Origin: an uncultured Candidatus Saccharibacteria bacterium
GTDB lineage: Bacteria > Patescibacteriota > Saccharimonadia > Saccharimonadales > Saccharimonadaceae
Direction of reading: 5' to 3'
Length of the DNA: 12,291 nt
Assembly (NCBI GenBank): GCA_947304075.1
Contig: CAMYZY010000013.1
Span: 1 to 12,291 of the forward strand
In this document: positions 5,801 through 12,291 of the stretch, piece after piece
Position numbering within the stretch: the stretch's first letter is position 1
Layout of the letters: each line of letters begins with the position of its first letter
Translations under genes and position numbers: made by a program
Notes under the pieces: model-generated
Databases searched by the model: none
The model's input: the letters and a program-made list of their open reading frames with translations, nothing else
What the model was told of the DNA's origin: nothing

Positions 5801-7576
5801 TTAACCTTCAGCAAATTGTGAATTATATAATTCGGCATAAAAACCATTAAGTTTTAATAGCTGTTCATGGTTACCTTGTTCGACGATAGCCCCATCTTTC
5901 ATAACCAATATTAAGTCAGAGTTACGTATAGTTGATAACCTATGCGCGATCACAAACGACGTACGCCCAGAAGTAAGCTTTTCAAACGAATCCTGGATTA
6001 ACTGTTCAGTACGCGTGTCAACATTTGATGTAGCTTCATCTAGTATCATCATTGGTGGATTTGCCACCATTGCCCTAGCAATGGTTATCAATTGTTTTTC
6101 GCCCGCTGAAACGTTATCCGAATCTTCACTAATTTCAGAATGATAAGATTTTGGCAAAGCTTCGATAATATGGTTTACATTTGAAGCCTTGGCGGCCTTT
6201 TTAATCTCATCGAGCGACGCATTCAGTTTACCGTAGCGCAAGTTTTCTTCTACGGTGCCACTAAAGAGCCAAGTGTCTTGCAAAACCATACCAAATAGTT
6301 TGCGGACATCGGCCCGTTTCATTTCGCGCGTAGGTACACCGTCTATTGATATATATCCAGAATCTGGTTCATAAAATCTCATCAACAAATTAATAATAGT
6401 AGTTTTCCCTGCGCCAGTTGGCCCCACAATCGCGACCTTCATGCCAGGTTTTACTTTTACAGAAAAATCTCGGATAATTGGACGCTCCGGTACGTAGCCA
6501 AAGTTTACATTATGAAACTCTACCGCACCCTTGACCGACTCAATCTTCTTGGCCGGCTCGATATCAGGCTGTTCTTCTTTTTCATTTAGAAATTCAAAGA
6601 TTCTCTCACTGGCAGCTAGCAAAGACTGTAAAGTCGATGTAGTAGAAGCAATTTCGGTGATTGGTCGATTAAACCTAGACACATATTGAATAAAGGCCTG
6701 AATATTACCAATAGTAATCTGGCCTTGCACTACAAATACGCCACCCAGCGCACAAATCGCCACATAACCTAGATTAGTAAAAATATGAGTTACTGGAAAA
6801 GATAGCGATGAAAAGATTTGAGCTCGTCTAGACACCATAGTGAGCTTTTCATTTACCTTATTAAACTCATCCATGGCCGTATCTTCGTAGGAATTTGATT
6901 TAATCACAATCTGCCCAGAATAGTCTTCTTCAATTTCGCTATTTAATACACCAAGAGTCTTTTGCTGCTCGCGGAAATATTTCTGCGCGAAACGCATAAT
7001 TTGCCCAACTACTGCAACGGATAGTGGCACCACGATAAAGGAAATCAGTGACAACGGCACAGAAATAGTTAACATTATAATCATCACACCAATTAGCGTC
7101 GTGACGCTCATCGATACATCGGCAATTTCTTGTGACATCGAAGTAGTAAGCACATCTACATCATTAGACATACGCGACAAAGTGTCTCCATATTGATGTT
7201 TATCAAAATACGAAATTGGTAGTTTTGAAATCTTTTCAAGTATTTGTTCCCTAAGATCTTTAGTATATTTAGCAGAAACTACAGCTAGAATATAAGCCTG
7301 ACCATAACCTAGTAGAGATGATGCGCAGAATAAACATATAATCAGAATTGCTTTTCCGCCCAGTGCCGACCAATCCAAATCTGGATAAGAATCAACCGCA
7401 ATCGTCGTCATATCACCCAGAATCTTTGGAATAAACAATCCCAGAATTGCCGACCCCACAGTAAGAATAATTGACATCAAAATCGGGAAACGATATTTTT
7501 TGATTGACTTCAAAAATACTTTAAACGATTCAATCATGCTCTTCGGCTTTTCGGTTCCTTGCGGATGGCTAGGCAT
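5801..7576 (-). CDS. ABC exporter subunit with canonical catalytic Glu (transmembrane + ATPase)
   Basis: The product is a half-transporter of 591 residues: an N-terminal membrane domain with several hydrophobic helices (about 28-325) and a C-terminal ATPase domain. Walker A is GPTGAGKT (385-392), Walker B plus catalytic Glu is MMILDEATSNVD (E514), and the H-switch is IAHRLST (H545). The signature is the non-standard VSAGEKQ (489-495) instead of LSGGQ. The frame extends to ATG 7600, but ATG 7576 is preferred: it follows GGAAAGGTGG directly and overlaps the upstream partner's stop by 8 bases (ATGCCTAG), typical of translational coupling. With the partner at 7569-9368 it should form a heterodimeric exporter like TM287/288 or bacterial multidrug pairs. 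Substrate cannot be read from sequence. Confidence 0.93.
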   Translation of the reverse strand: MPSHPQGTEKPKSMIESFKVFLKSIKKYRFPILMSIILTVGSAILGLFIPKILGDMTTIAVDSYPDLDWSALGGKAILIICLFCASSLLGYGQAYILAVVSAKYTKDLREQILEKISKLPISYFDKHQYGDTLSRMSNDVDVLTTSMSQEIADVSMSVTTLIGVMIIMLTISVPLSLISFIVVPLSVAVVGQIMRFAQKYFREQQKTLGVLNSEIEEDYSGQIVIKSNSYEDTAMDEFNKVNEKLTMVSRRAQIFSSLSFPVTHIFTNLGYVAICALGGVFVVQGQITIGNIQAFIQYVSRFNRPITEIASTTSTLQSLLAASERIFEFLNEKEEQPDIEPAKKIESVKGAVEFHNVNFGYVPERPIIRDFSVKVKPGMKVAIVGPTGAGKTTIINLLMRFYEPDSGYISIDGVPTREMKRADVRKLFGMVLQDTWLFSGTVEENLRYGKLNASLDEIKKAAKASNVNHIIEALPKSYHSEISEDSDNVSAGEKQLITIARAMVANPPMMILDEATSNVDTRTEQLIQDSFEKLTSGRTSFVIAHRLSTIRNSDLILVMKDGAIVEQGNHEQLLKLNGFYAELYNSQFAEG

Positions 7577-9368
7577 ATTCCACCTTTCCAGCCAAAGCAT
7601 TGTGGCTCGTCTTTTGATAATTCTTTGCTTGTTTCATTTCGGCTTCAAATTCTTTTTCAGACAATTGTGATTCTACAATTTCCTGGTAAACTTTACATTT
7701 ATTTAACAATTCTAAATGTCTACCCTTCCCCACCACACGGCCGTTATCAAGAACAACAATTTGCTCGGCATCTTTAATTGTCGAAACTCTTTGCGCGACA
7801 ATTAACACTACTGCATTTGATGTGATTTCTTTTAATGCTTCACGTAGCCGCATGTCAGTCTTCATATCAAGTGCCGAAAAAGCATCGTCAAACACATAAA
7901 TATCTGGCTCTTTACAAATTGCTCGCGCAATGGAGAGTCTTTGTTTTTGCCCGCCCGAAACATTTGTCCCACCTTGCGCAATATGCGAGTTGTATTTTTC
8001 TGGTAACTTTTCAATAAAACTTTCGGCCTGGGCGATTCGAGCTGCCTTACGCATCGCTTCATCCGAAGCATCTGGTGCACCAAATTTTATATTGGACTTA
8101 ATCGTCCCGGCAAATAGTACTCCCCTTTGTGGCACAAAACCAATCCGTGAAATCAAATCCTTCTTTTCATAGTTTTGAATTGGTACGCCGTTAATCAATA
8201 TCTCGCCCTTGGTTGCTTCATAAAATCTCGGCACTAGATTAATCAAAGTAGATTTGCCTGAGCCGGTAGAACCAATGAACGCAGTAGTTTCACCCGCCAA
8301 GGCTTTAAATGAAATATTATCCAATACTTTTTCTTCTGCAGCCGGATAAGAAAAATCCACATTCTTAAACTCTACTGACGGAGTTTTGCTTGGCTTGCCA
8401 TTAGTTTTATTCAGCCAATTAAGTTTTGAAACTTTCCCAAGCACTTCATTAATACGATGTGCCGACACATTAGCTCTAGGTAGCATCACAAATAGCATCG
8501 ACATCATCAAAAACGATAACATCACGTGCGTGACATATTGCGCAAAAGCCGTCATATTGCCTAGATACGCAAAATCTTTTGATAGCAAAGAAATACCAAT
8601 CCATGAGCAAAGTAGTGTAGTCCCATTAAATATAATATTAATTAATGGATTTTGTAATTCTAGGATTCTATCAATATATATTAATAGTTTGGTGAGCTTA
8701 TCATTAGTATTTACAAATTTCTTTTGTTCGAGTTTCTCGTTATTAAAAGCTCGTACTACACGAAGACCTGTCAGATTCTCACGCGTAATTAAAGTAATCT
8801 TATCAACCAACGTCTGAAAAATCTTAAACTTCGGCATTACCAGAGCCATGATTAAAATCACAGAGCCAAGAATTGCCACTGCCCCTACTACGATAATCCA
8901 CGACATATCCGGCGCAGTTTGGATTGCCATTATGATCGAAATAATCAAAAACAGCGGAGAGCGCACCATCATCGAAAGCATCATGATAGTCACCATTTGA
9001 ACTTGGTTGATGTCGTTCGTAGTTCTAGTCAGAAGCGATGCAGTGCTAAAGTCTTTAACATCCAAGATATTAAAATTGATAATCTTAGTAAAGATCGCCG
9101 CCCTTAAATCACGCGCATAGGATGTCCCCACTCTGGCCGAAAAATAACTCGAAATAAGTGACGCAATCGCCGAGACAATCGCCAGCCCCACCATCCGTAG
9201 ACCAACTTGCCAAATATAATCAGTATTCCCTGGCACAATGCCATCATTAATAATGCTCGCCATTAAAGCCGGCAACCGTAAAGTAGTCCACACCTGCAAA
9301 GCAGTAGCGGCAACCAAGATAATAATCTGCCACCAATATGGCTTTAAAAATCTAAAAAGTTTGAGCAT
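7569..9368 (-). CDS. ABC exporter subunit with degenerate ATP site (transmembrane + ATPase)
   Basis: A 599-residue half-transporter, first gene of the exporter pair. The membrane domain covers about residues 10-300 and the ATPase domain about 331-570. Walker A is GSTGSGKS (366-373) and the signature VSGGQKQ (470-476) is near-canonical. The catalytic Glu after Walker B is Asp (VFDDAFSALD, D495), and the H-switch His is Gln (VAQRVST, Q526). These are the two substitutions known for the degenerate-site subunit of heterodimeric exporters such as TM287. A charged tail follows (about 571-599). A start at ATG 9368 lies only 9 nt after a TGGTATAAT box, so the mRNA is almost or fully leaderless, with no Shine-Dalgarno. 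Drug, lipid or peptide export are all possible. Confidence 0.94.
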   Translation of the reverse strand: MLKLFRFLKPYWWQIIILVAATALQVWTTLRLPALMASIINDGIVPGNTDYIWQVGLRMVGLAIVSAIASLISSYFSARVGTSYARDLRAAIFTKIINFNILDVKDFSTASLLTRTTNDINQVQMVTIMMLSMMVRSPLFLIISIIMAIQTAPDMSWIIVVGAVAILGSVILIMALVMPKFKIFQTLVDKITLITRENLTGLRVVRAFNNEKLEQKKFVNTNDKLTKLLIYIDRILELQNPLINIIFNGTTLLCSWIGISLLSKDFAYLGNMTAFAQYVTHVMLSFLMMSMLFVMLPRANVSAHRINEVLGKVSKLNWLNKTNGKPSKTPSVEFKNVDFSYPAAEEKVLDNISFKALAGETTAFIGSTGSGKSTLINLVPRFYEATKGEILINGVPIQNYEKKDLISRIGFVPQRGVLFAGTIKSNIKFGAPDASDEAMRKAARIAQAESFIEKLPEKYNSHIAQGGTNVSGGQKQRLSIARAICKEPDIYVFDDAFSALDMKTDMRLREALKEITSNAVVLIVAQRVSTIKDAEQIVVLDNGRVVGKGRHLELLNKCKVYQEIVESQLSEKEFEAEMKQAKNYQKTSHNALAGKVEYA

Positions 9369-9376
9369 ATTTTACC

Positions 9377-9385
9377 ATTATACCA
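9377..9385 (-). promoter_or_regulatory. Extended -10 promoter of the ABC exporter operon
   Basis: Minus-strand TGG-TATAAT, with TATAAT from 9382 to 9377, inside the 19-bp gap after the upstream gene's stop. ATG 9368 follows 9 nt after the box, leaving a leader of about 0-2 nt. No convincing -35. This would let the exporter be transcribed separately from the two membrane-protein genes upstream. Confidence 0.5.
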
Positions 9386-9387
9386 TA

Positions 9388-10506
9388 TTAATTAGATATA
9401 TTTTTAGACTCCCGCTTTTTCTCTAGATGCATCAAGAAATAAATGATTGGCCCCATTATAATATATACATAATACGAGAAGAAACGCCACACTAGCATCG
9501 CCCAAAACACATATCCGCTCGAAAGCGCCGAAAACACCACAAAGAATGTACCTTCGGCAGCGCCGGAGTTTCCTGGTGTTGGCACGAAATAAACTGCAGA
9601 CGTCACTGCAATCGTAGTTACAAAGCACGGCAAGAAATCTACTTGCCCACCAAATGCATTTAATACAAAGAACGGAATCATGCCAATCAAAAAATTAAAT
9701 ATCACCGACATAATAATAGTTTTTACAAATAATCCCCGCGTCTTTAAAATCTTACGCACACATTTAGCATATTCATTTACTTCATATTCTACTTTTTTTC
9801 TCGTCTTAATCTCGTCTTTTACGATATGAATTTTTGCCAAGAACTTAACTAGAAGTGTAATTATTTCTAAAGTTGCCTTTGGCAAGAATGTTGCTATCAT
9901 TACCGTGATTGGCCAAAAAGCGTAAAAAATCAAACCAAAACACGCCGTACCAATCAGCACAGCATTATTGATCGAAAGGCTCCCAAACAAAAAGCATAAC
10001 ACCGCAATAATAATAAAACCAATTTGCCCAGATATCATCCCAAAAATCGGAATCGATGTAGACACGCCCGACGGCAAGCGACTGTTCTTTCGCATATAAT
10101 AAATCTGAAATGGTTGTCCACCTACTGCAGCCGGAGTGACACTATCGTAATACTTACCAAGTAAAACCGTTCGTCTTGCGACTTTTCGTGCGAGTTTATA
10201 GTCAAATTTCTTTTTGTCTGGCGTCATTTCTCGCATCATTAACACATATTTTCGGATTTCCGTAAAAATCGCTACTAAGAAACATAATGTTGCCGGCAGT
10301 AAGAACCACCAGTTCATTTTTACTTCCGATAGAGCTGACGCATTTTCGGAATTACCAAACTCAGAAAATGCCGTTATTGCAATAACTACAACGTTTATTA
10401 GTATAAATAATATGATTAACAAAGGTTTTTTTAAAAACTTTTTTGGTACTAATTTCTTGTTATCAACATCAGCAGAATCAACATCATTAGTTTCGGTGTC
10501 AGCCAT
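9388..10506 (-). CDS. UPF0104 / lysylphosphatidylglycerol synthase-type integral membrane protein
   Basis: A 372-residue polytopic membrane protein of the LPG_synthase_TM (UPF0104, YbhN/AglD-like) family. The two family signatures are visible: YYDSVTPAAVGGQPFQIYYM (119-138) and FVPTPGNSGAAEG (307-319). Hydrophobic helices occur at about 27-46, 66-84, 153-176, 181-207, 262-284, 291-308, 319-337 and 341-359. The first 25 residues are acidic and probably cytosolic. Only the membrane part is present; the catalytic aminoacyl-transferase domain of MprF is absent, so lysyl-PG synthesis should not be assumed. Family members are mostly linked to lipid flipping or glycolipid handling. It begins 6 nt after the stop of the AI-2E gene, with no clear ribosome binding site, so translation is probably coupled. 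Confidence 0.88.
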   Translation of the reverse strand: MADTETNDVDSADVDNKKLVPKKFLKKPLLIILFILINVVVIAITAFSEFGNSENASALSEVKMNWWFLLPATLCFLVAIFTEIRKYVLMMREMTPDKKKFDYKLARKVARRTVLLGKYYDSVTPAAVGGQPFQIYYMRKNSRLPSGVSTSIPIFGMISGQIGFIIIAVLCFLFGSLSINNAVLIGTACFGLIFYAFWPITVMIATFLPKATLEIITLLVKFLAKIHIVKDEIKTRKKVEYEVNEYAKCVRKILKTRGLFVKTIIMSVIFNFLIGMIPFFVLNAFGGQVDFLPCFVTTIAVTSAVYFVPTPGNSGAAEGTFFVVFSALSSGYVFWAMLVWRFFSYYVYIIMGPIIYFLMHLEKKRESKNISN

Positions 10507-10512
10507 TTGAAT

Positions 10513-11619
10513 TTAGTCTCTTAATGCTTTTATATTAGGAATTTCTTCAATCAAAACTCTGATGCATCCAGCAATCGGAATAGCGATGATGGCGCCAAGT
10601 AGTCCAAACATGTACATGCCAATCACCACAGCGCATAATATCACAACCGGTTTTAGATTCAAAGCATTGCCTTGAATCTTTGGTGAAATTACATTATTCT
10701 CAACTTGTGAGTATACTATATATATTATAGCGAAAATGCCCGCAGCCAGTGGACTGGAGAAGAATAGTAGAATGGTAACTAGTGTACCACCAATAAACTG
10801 ACCAAACATCGGAATGAGATAAAATAGCATCGTAGTCATCCCCATTGGTATAGCAAGGCTCGACGAAAAGCCAAGAATGAGCGACAGGATAAATACAATA
10901 ATCATAACTGCACAGCCATCAATAATTGCCACCAAGACTTGTCTAGAAACATAGGTTGATACTACATCTGCCATTCGTGTTACGACGTTTTTGATTACAT
11001 TTGTTCGTTCCCTATCTTCTTTACGAGAACCCATATTTTGCCACAAGGAGTTCAGCATATCTGGACCTTCAAGTAGGAATAAGAAAGTAAGGACGATCAC
11101 TAAAACAATTTTCATTACGATATCAGCTACACCAGTGACACTCGACATCAGATTATTACCAAGTAGCCCCAATAGGTTATTCGATATACCGGTCAAAGCA
11201 TTAGTTACTTCACCTTGGAGATTTTGAATGCCGATAGAATTCCCAAAACTATTAATTCCATCCCATCCGCCAAAGGACTTTTCAAAAGTCTCTGGAAAAT
11301 GTTGCACAAATTTCGCAGTTTCATTTACCACCACCGGACCTACGATGGCAATTATCGCACCAATCACAAGGACTACAATCAAATAAGCAAAAACCGCCGA
11401 TAAAGTTTGATGTTTTTTATCCTTACCAAAATGTTTTGTAAAGAATTCATTGACTTTTCTAACTAGTGGCTTGAGAGCAAGAGCTAAGAAAATCGAAGCC
11501 CCGATGATTACTAGCCCAGTCAAAGCTTTATAAAGTATAACAATCGTCACACCAATACCTAGCGGCACTAACCAAAACTTAATGAATGTCCTTAAATCAG
11601 TTTCAATTGTTTTAGACAT
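10513..11619 (-). CDS. AI-2E family (PerM/YdiK-like) membrane transporter
   Basis: A 368-residue polytopic membrane protein of the AI-2E transporter superfamily. Two hydrophobic helices at about 16-50 and one at 74-97 are followed by a soluble segment (about 100-165), then a hydrophobic helix at 167-183 and several helices from 226 onward. The family signatures FYLIPMFGQFIGG (266-278) and ENNVISPKIQGNALNLKPV (307-325), then GLLGAIIAIPIAG (339-351), are clear. Members export AI-2, or act as Na+/H+ antiporters, or have no known substrate; the name alone does not prove quorum signalling. The start has a perfect TAAGGAGGT ribosome binding site (11622-11630) only two bases from ATG, and an extended -10 promoter. 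It heads an operon with the UPF0104 gene. Confidence 0.92.
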   Translation of the reverse strand: MSKTIETDLRTFIKFWLVPLGIGVTIVILYKALTGLVIIGASIFLALALKPLVRKVNEFFTKHFGKDKKHQTLSAVFAYLIVVLVIGAIIAIVGPVVVNETAKFVQHFPETFEKSFGGWDGINSFGNSIGIQNLQGEVTNALTGISNNLLGLLGNNLMSSVTGVADIVMKIVLVIVLTFLFLLEGPDMLNSLWQNMGSRKEDRERTNVIKNVVTRMADVVSTYVSRQVLVAIIDGCAVMIIVFILSLILGFSSSLAIPMGMTTMLFYLIPMFGQFIGGTLVTILLFFSSPLAAGIFAIIYIVYSQVENNVISPKIQGNALNLKPVVILCAVVIGMYMFGLLGAIIAIPIAGCIRVLIEEIPNIKALRD

Positions 11620-11637
11620 AAACCTCCTTATAGATTA

Positions 11638-11646
11638 ATTGTAGCA
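11638..11646 (-). promoter_or_regulatory. Extended -10 promoter of the AI-2E operon
   Basis: Minus-strand TGC-TACAAT, with TACAAT from 11643 to 11638, and a weak TTACAC -35 at 17 bp. Transcription is expected near 11631, giving a short leader that begins close to the strong ribosome binding site at 11622-11630. It is divergent from the queH promoter, whose -10 lies 10 bp away. Confidence 0.5.
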
Positions 11647-11650
11647 TAAA

Positions 11651-11659
11651 TGTTATAAT
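11651..11659 (+). promoter_or_regulatory. Extended -10 promoter of queH
   Basis: TGT-TATAAT, with TATAAT at 11654-11659. Transcription is expected near 11666, so the transcript would begin at or next to an ATG at 11667 that opens a four-codon frame (MNIT, stop at 11679-11681). The structured element at 11682-11725 follows immediately, and queH starts at 11741. Confidence 0.5.
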
Positions 11660-11681
11660 TGTGTAAATGAATATTACATGA

Positions 11682-11725
11682 ACGGGTGACGAGACCTGGG
11701 GGGGAGAAGGTCCGGCAGGACCCGT
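11682..11725 (+). promoter_or_regulatory. Structured GACG/CGGCAGG leader element upstream of queH
   Basis: Stem 1 is six perfect pairs, ACGGGT (11682-11687) with ACCCGT (11720-11725). The internal loop is GACG (11688-11691, plus A11692) opposite CGGCAGG (11713-11719). Stem 2 pairs GACCT (11693-11697) with AGGTC (11708-11712), closed by a purine-rich loop of ten bases. The core ends 16 nt before ATG 11741, with AAAGAG between. Its internal loop is identical to the two copies before tmk, while stem 2 differs in sequence but stays paired. No U-tract follows, so it is not an ordinary terminator. Confidence 0.65.
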
Positions 11726-11740
11726 CGAGAAAAGAGTATT

Positions 11741-12291
11741 ATGAAATTATTAATGCATACTTGCTGCGCACCATGTAGTGTGTATTGTATAGACAGTTTA
11801 CGTTCAGAAGATATCGAACCAACTCTTTTTTGGTATAATCCAAATATTCATCCATATATAGAATACAAAACTCGTCGCGATTGTTTAAAAGATTACGCCA
11901 AATTGGTCGACGCTAAACTAATTGTCAAAGAAGAATATGGCTTGGACAATTTTTGTCGCAATGTGGTTAATGATATTCCGAATCGTTGTGTCAATTATTG
12001 CTATAAAAAACGTCTAACCGAAACAGTACGCTATGCCGCAAAAAATGGTTATGATGCTTTTACTACAACCTTACTAGTTTCGCCATATCAAAAACACGAA
12101 GAGTTAAAAGCGGTATGTGAAGAGCTGTCGGCTTTGTCTGGTGTAGAGTTTTTGTATCGCGACTTTCGAGTTGGTTTTCGCGAAGGTCAAGCCAAAGCGC
12201 GTGAACTTGGTCTATATTTACAAAAATATTGTGGTTGTATCTTCTCAGAAGAAGAGCGTTATCAAAAACAAATTGCCAAAGATTTATTAAA
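11741..12291 (+). CDS. queH: Epoxyqueuosine reductase QueH (DUF208), 3' end outside window
   Basis: The frame opens at ATG 11741 and runs 183 residues to the window edge without a stop. It matches QueH, the non-B12 enzyme that reduces epoxyqueuosine to queuosine in tRNA. HTCCAPCS (6-13) is the family N-terminus; NPNIHP (33-38) and FTTTLLVSPYQ (107-117) are conserved segments; RCVNYCYKKRL (82-92) provides two more cysteines; QKYCGCIFSEEER (161-173) is the C-terminal signature. By family knowledge, the CC pair (8-9) with C83/C87 would hold the iron-sulfur cluster, and C164/C166 is the redox pair. Probably only a few residues are missing. The start has a weak AAAGAG site 4 bases upstream and is preceded by a structured leader. 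No other queuosine gene is in view, so salvage of a host-derived precursor is possible but unproven. Confidence 0.93.
   Translation, partial: MKLLMHTCCAPCSVYCIDSLRSEDIEPTLFWYNPNIHPYIEYKTRRDCLKDYAKLVDAKLIVKEEYGLDNFCRNVVNDIPNRCVNYCYKKRLTETVRYAAKNGYDAFTTTLLVSPYQKHEELKAVCEELSALSGVEFLYRDFRVGFREGQAKARELGLYLQKYCGCIFSEEERYQKQIAKDLL

Noticed and set aside
5791..5804. AT-rich palindrome TTAATTAA between the convergent surface protein and ABC genes.
   Set aside because: It consists of two stop codons and a few AT bases; no stem of useful strength and no U-tract.
11682..11740. queH leader as a preQ1 riboswitch, suggested by the queuosine gene downstream.
   Set aside because: The same element precedes tmk, and the sequence does not show the preQ1 class I hairpin plus A-rich tail.
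1..12291. CRISPR array, tRNA, rRNA, insertion sequence or prophage genes.
   Set aside because: No regularly spaced repeats, no tRNA or rRNA core motifs, and no transposase, integrase or phage structural gene were seen on either strand.

Overview
The window looks like part of a small, AT-rich genome of the Candidate Phyla Radiation (Patescibacteria), most likely Saccharibacteria (TM7). This is an inference. It rests on large secreted proteins combining a Listeria/Bacteroides-type repeat with a Fibrobacter succinogenes major paralogous domain, very tight gene packing, a salvage-type nucleotide gene set, and UGA used as a stop (tdk, tmk), which argues against the UGA-recoding CPR lineages. No rRNA, tRNA, CRISPR array, insertion sequence or transposase was seen, and no gene-free stretch exceeds about 120 bases.

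Layout. 1-1156 (-) is the 5' part of a secreted surface protein. 1255-3810 is a pyrimidine/thymidylate group: dCMP deaminase (+), uracil-DNA glycosylase (-), thymidine kinase (+) and thymidylate kinase (+). 3844-5793 (+) is a second surface protein, collinear with the first, so two paralogous adhesin-like genes flank the thymidylate group in inverted orientation. 5801-9368 (-) encodes a two-gene heterodimeric ABC exporter. 9388-11619 (-) encodes an AI-2E/PerM-family membrane protein followed by a UPF0104/LPG-synthase-type membrane protein. 11741-12291 (+) is the 5' part of queH (queuosine synthesis).

How the genes fit together. dCMP deaminase makes dUMP, Tdk salvages thymidine to dTMP, Tmk makes dTDP, and Ung removes uracil that enters DNA. 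Together they supply thymidylate and limit uracil in DNA. The ABC pair shows the textbook asymmetry of heterodimeric exporters, with one degenerate and one canonical ATP site.

Most interesting signals. (1) A structured element occurs three times: a CGGGT stem, an invariant GACG / CGGCAGG asymmetric internal loop, then a second stem whose sequence differs completely between copies but stays complementary. Two copies sit 15-16 nt before the tmk and queH start codons, and the third is nested in the apical loop of the tmk copy. The tmk-leader copies are also translated as the C-terminal tail of thymidine kinase. (2) ung and tdk are divergent with only 14 bp between their start codons; that gap holds two overlapping extended -10 boxes, each placing the start codon of its own gene at the expected +1, so both mRNAs should be leaderless. 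(3) All eight promoter candidates found use a TGnTAYAAT extended -10.
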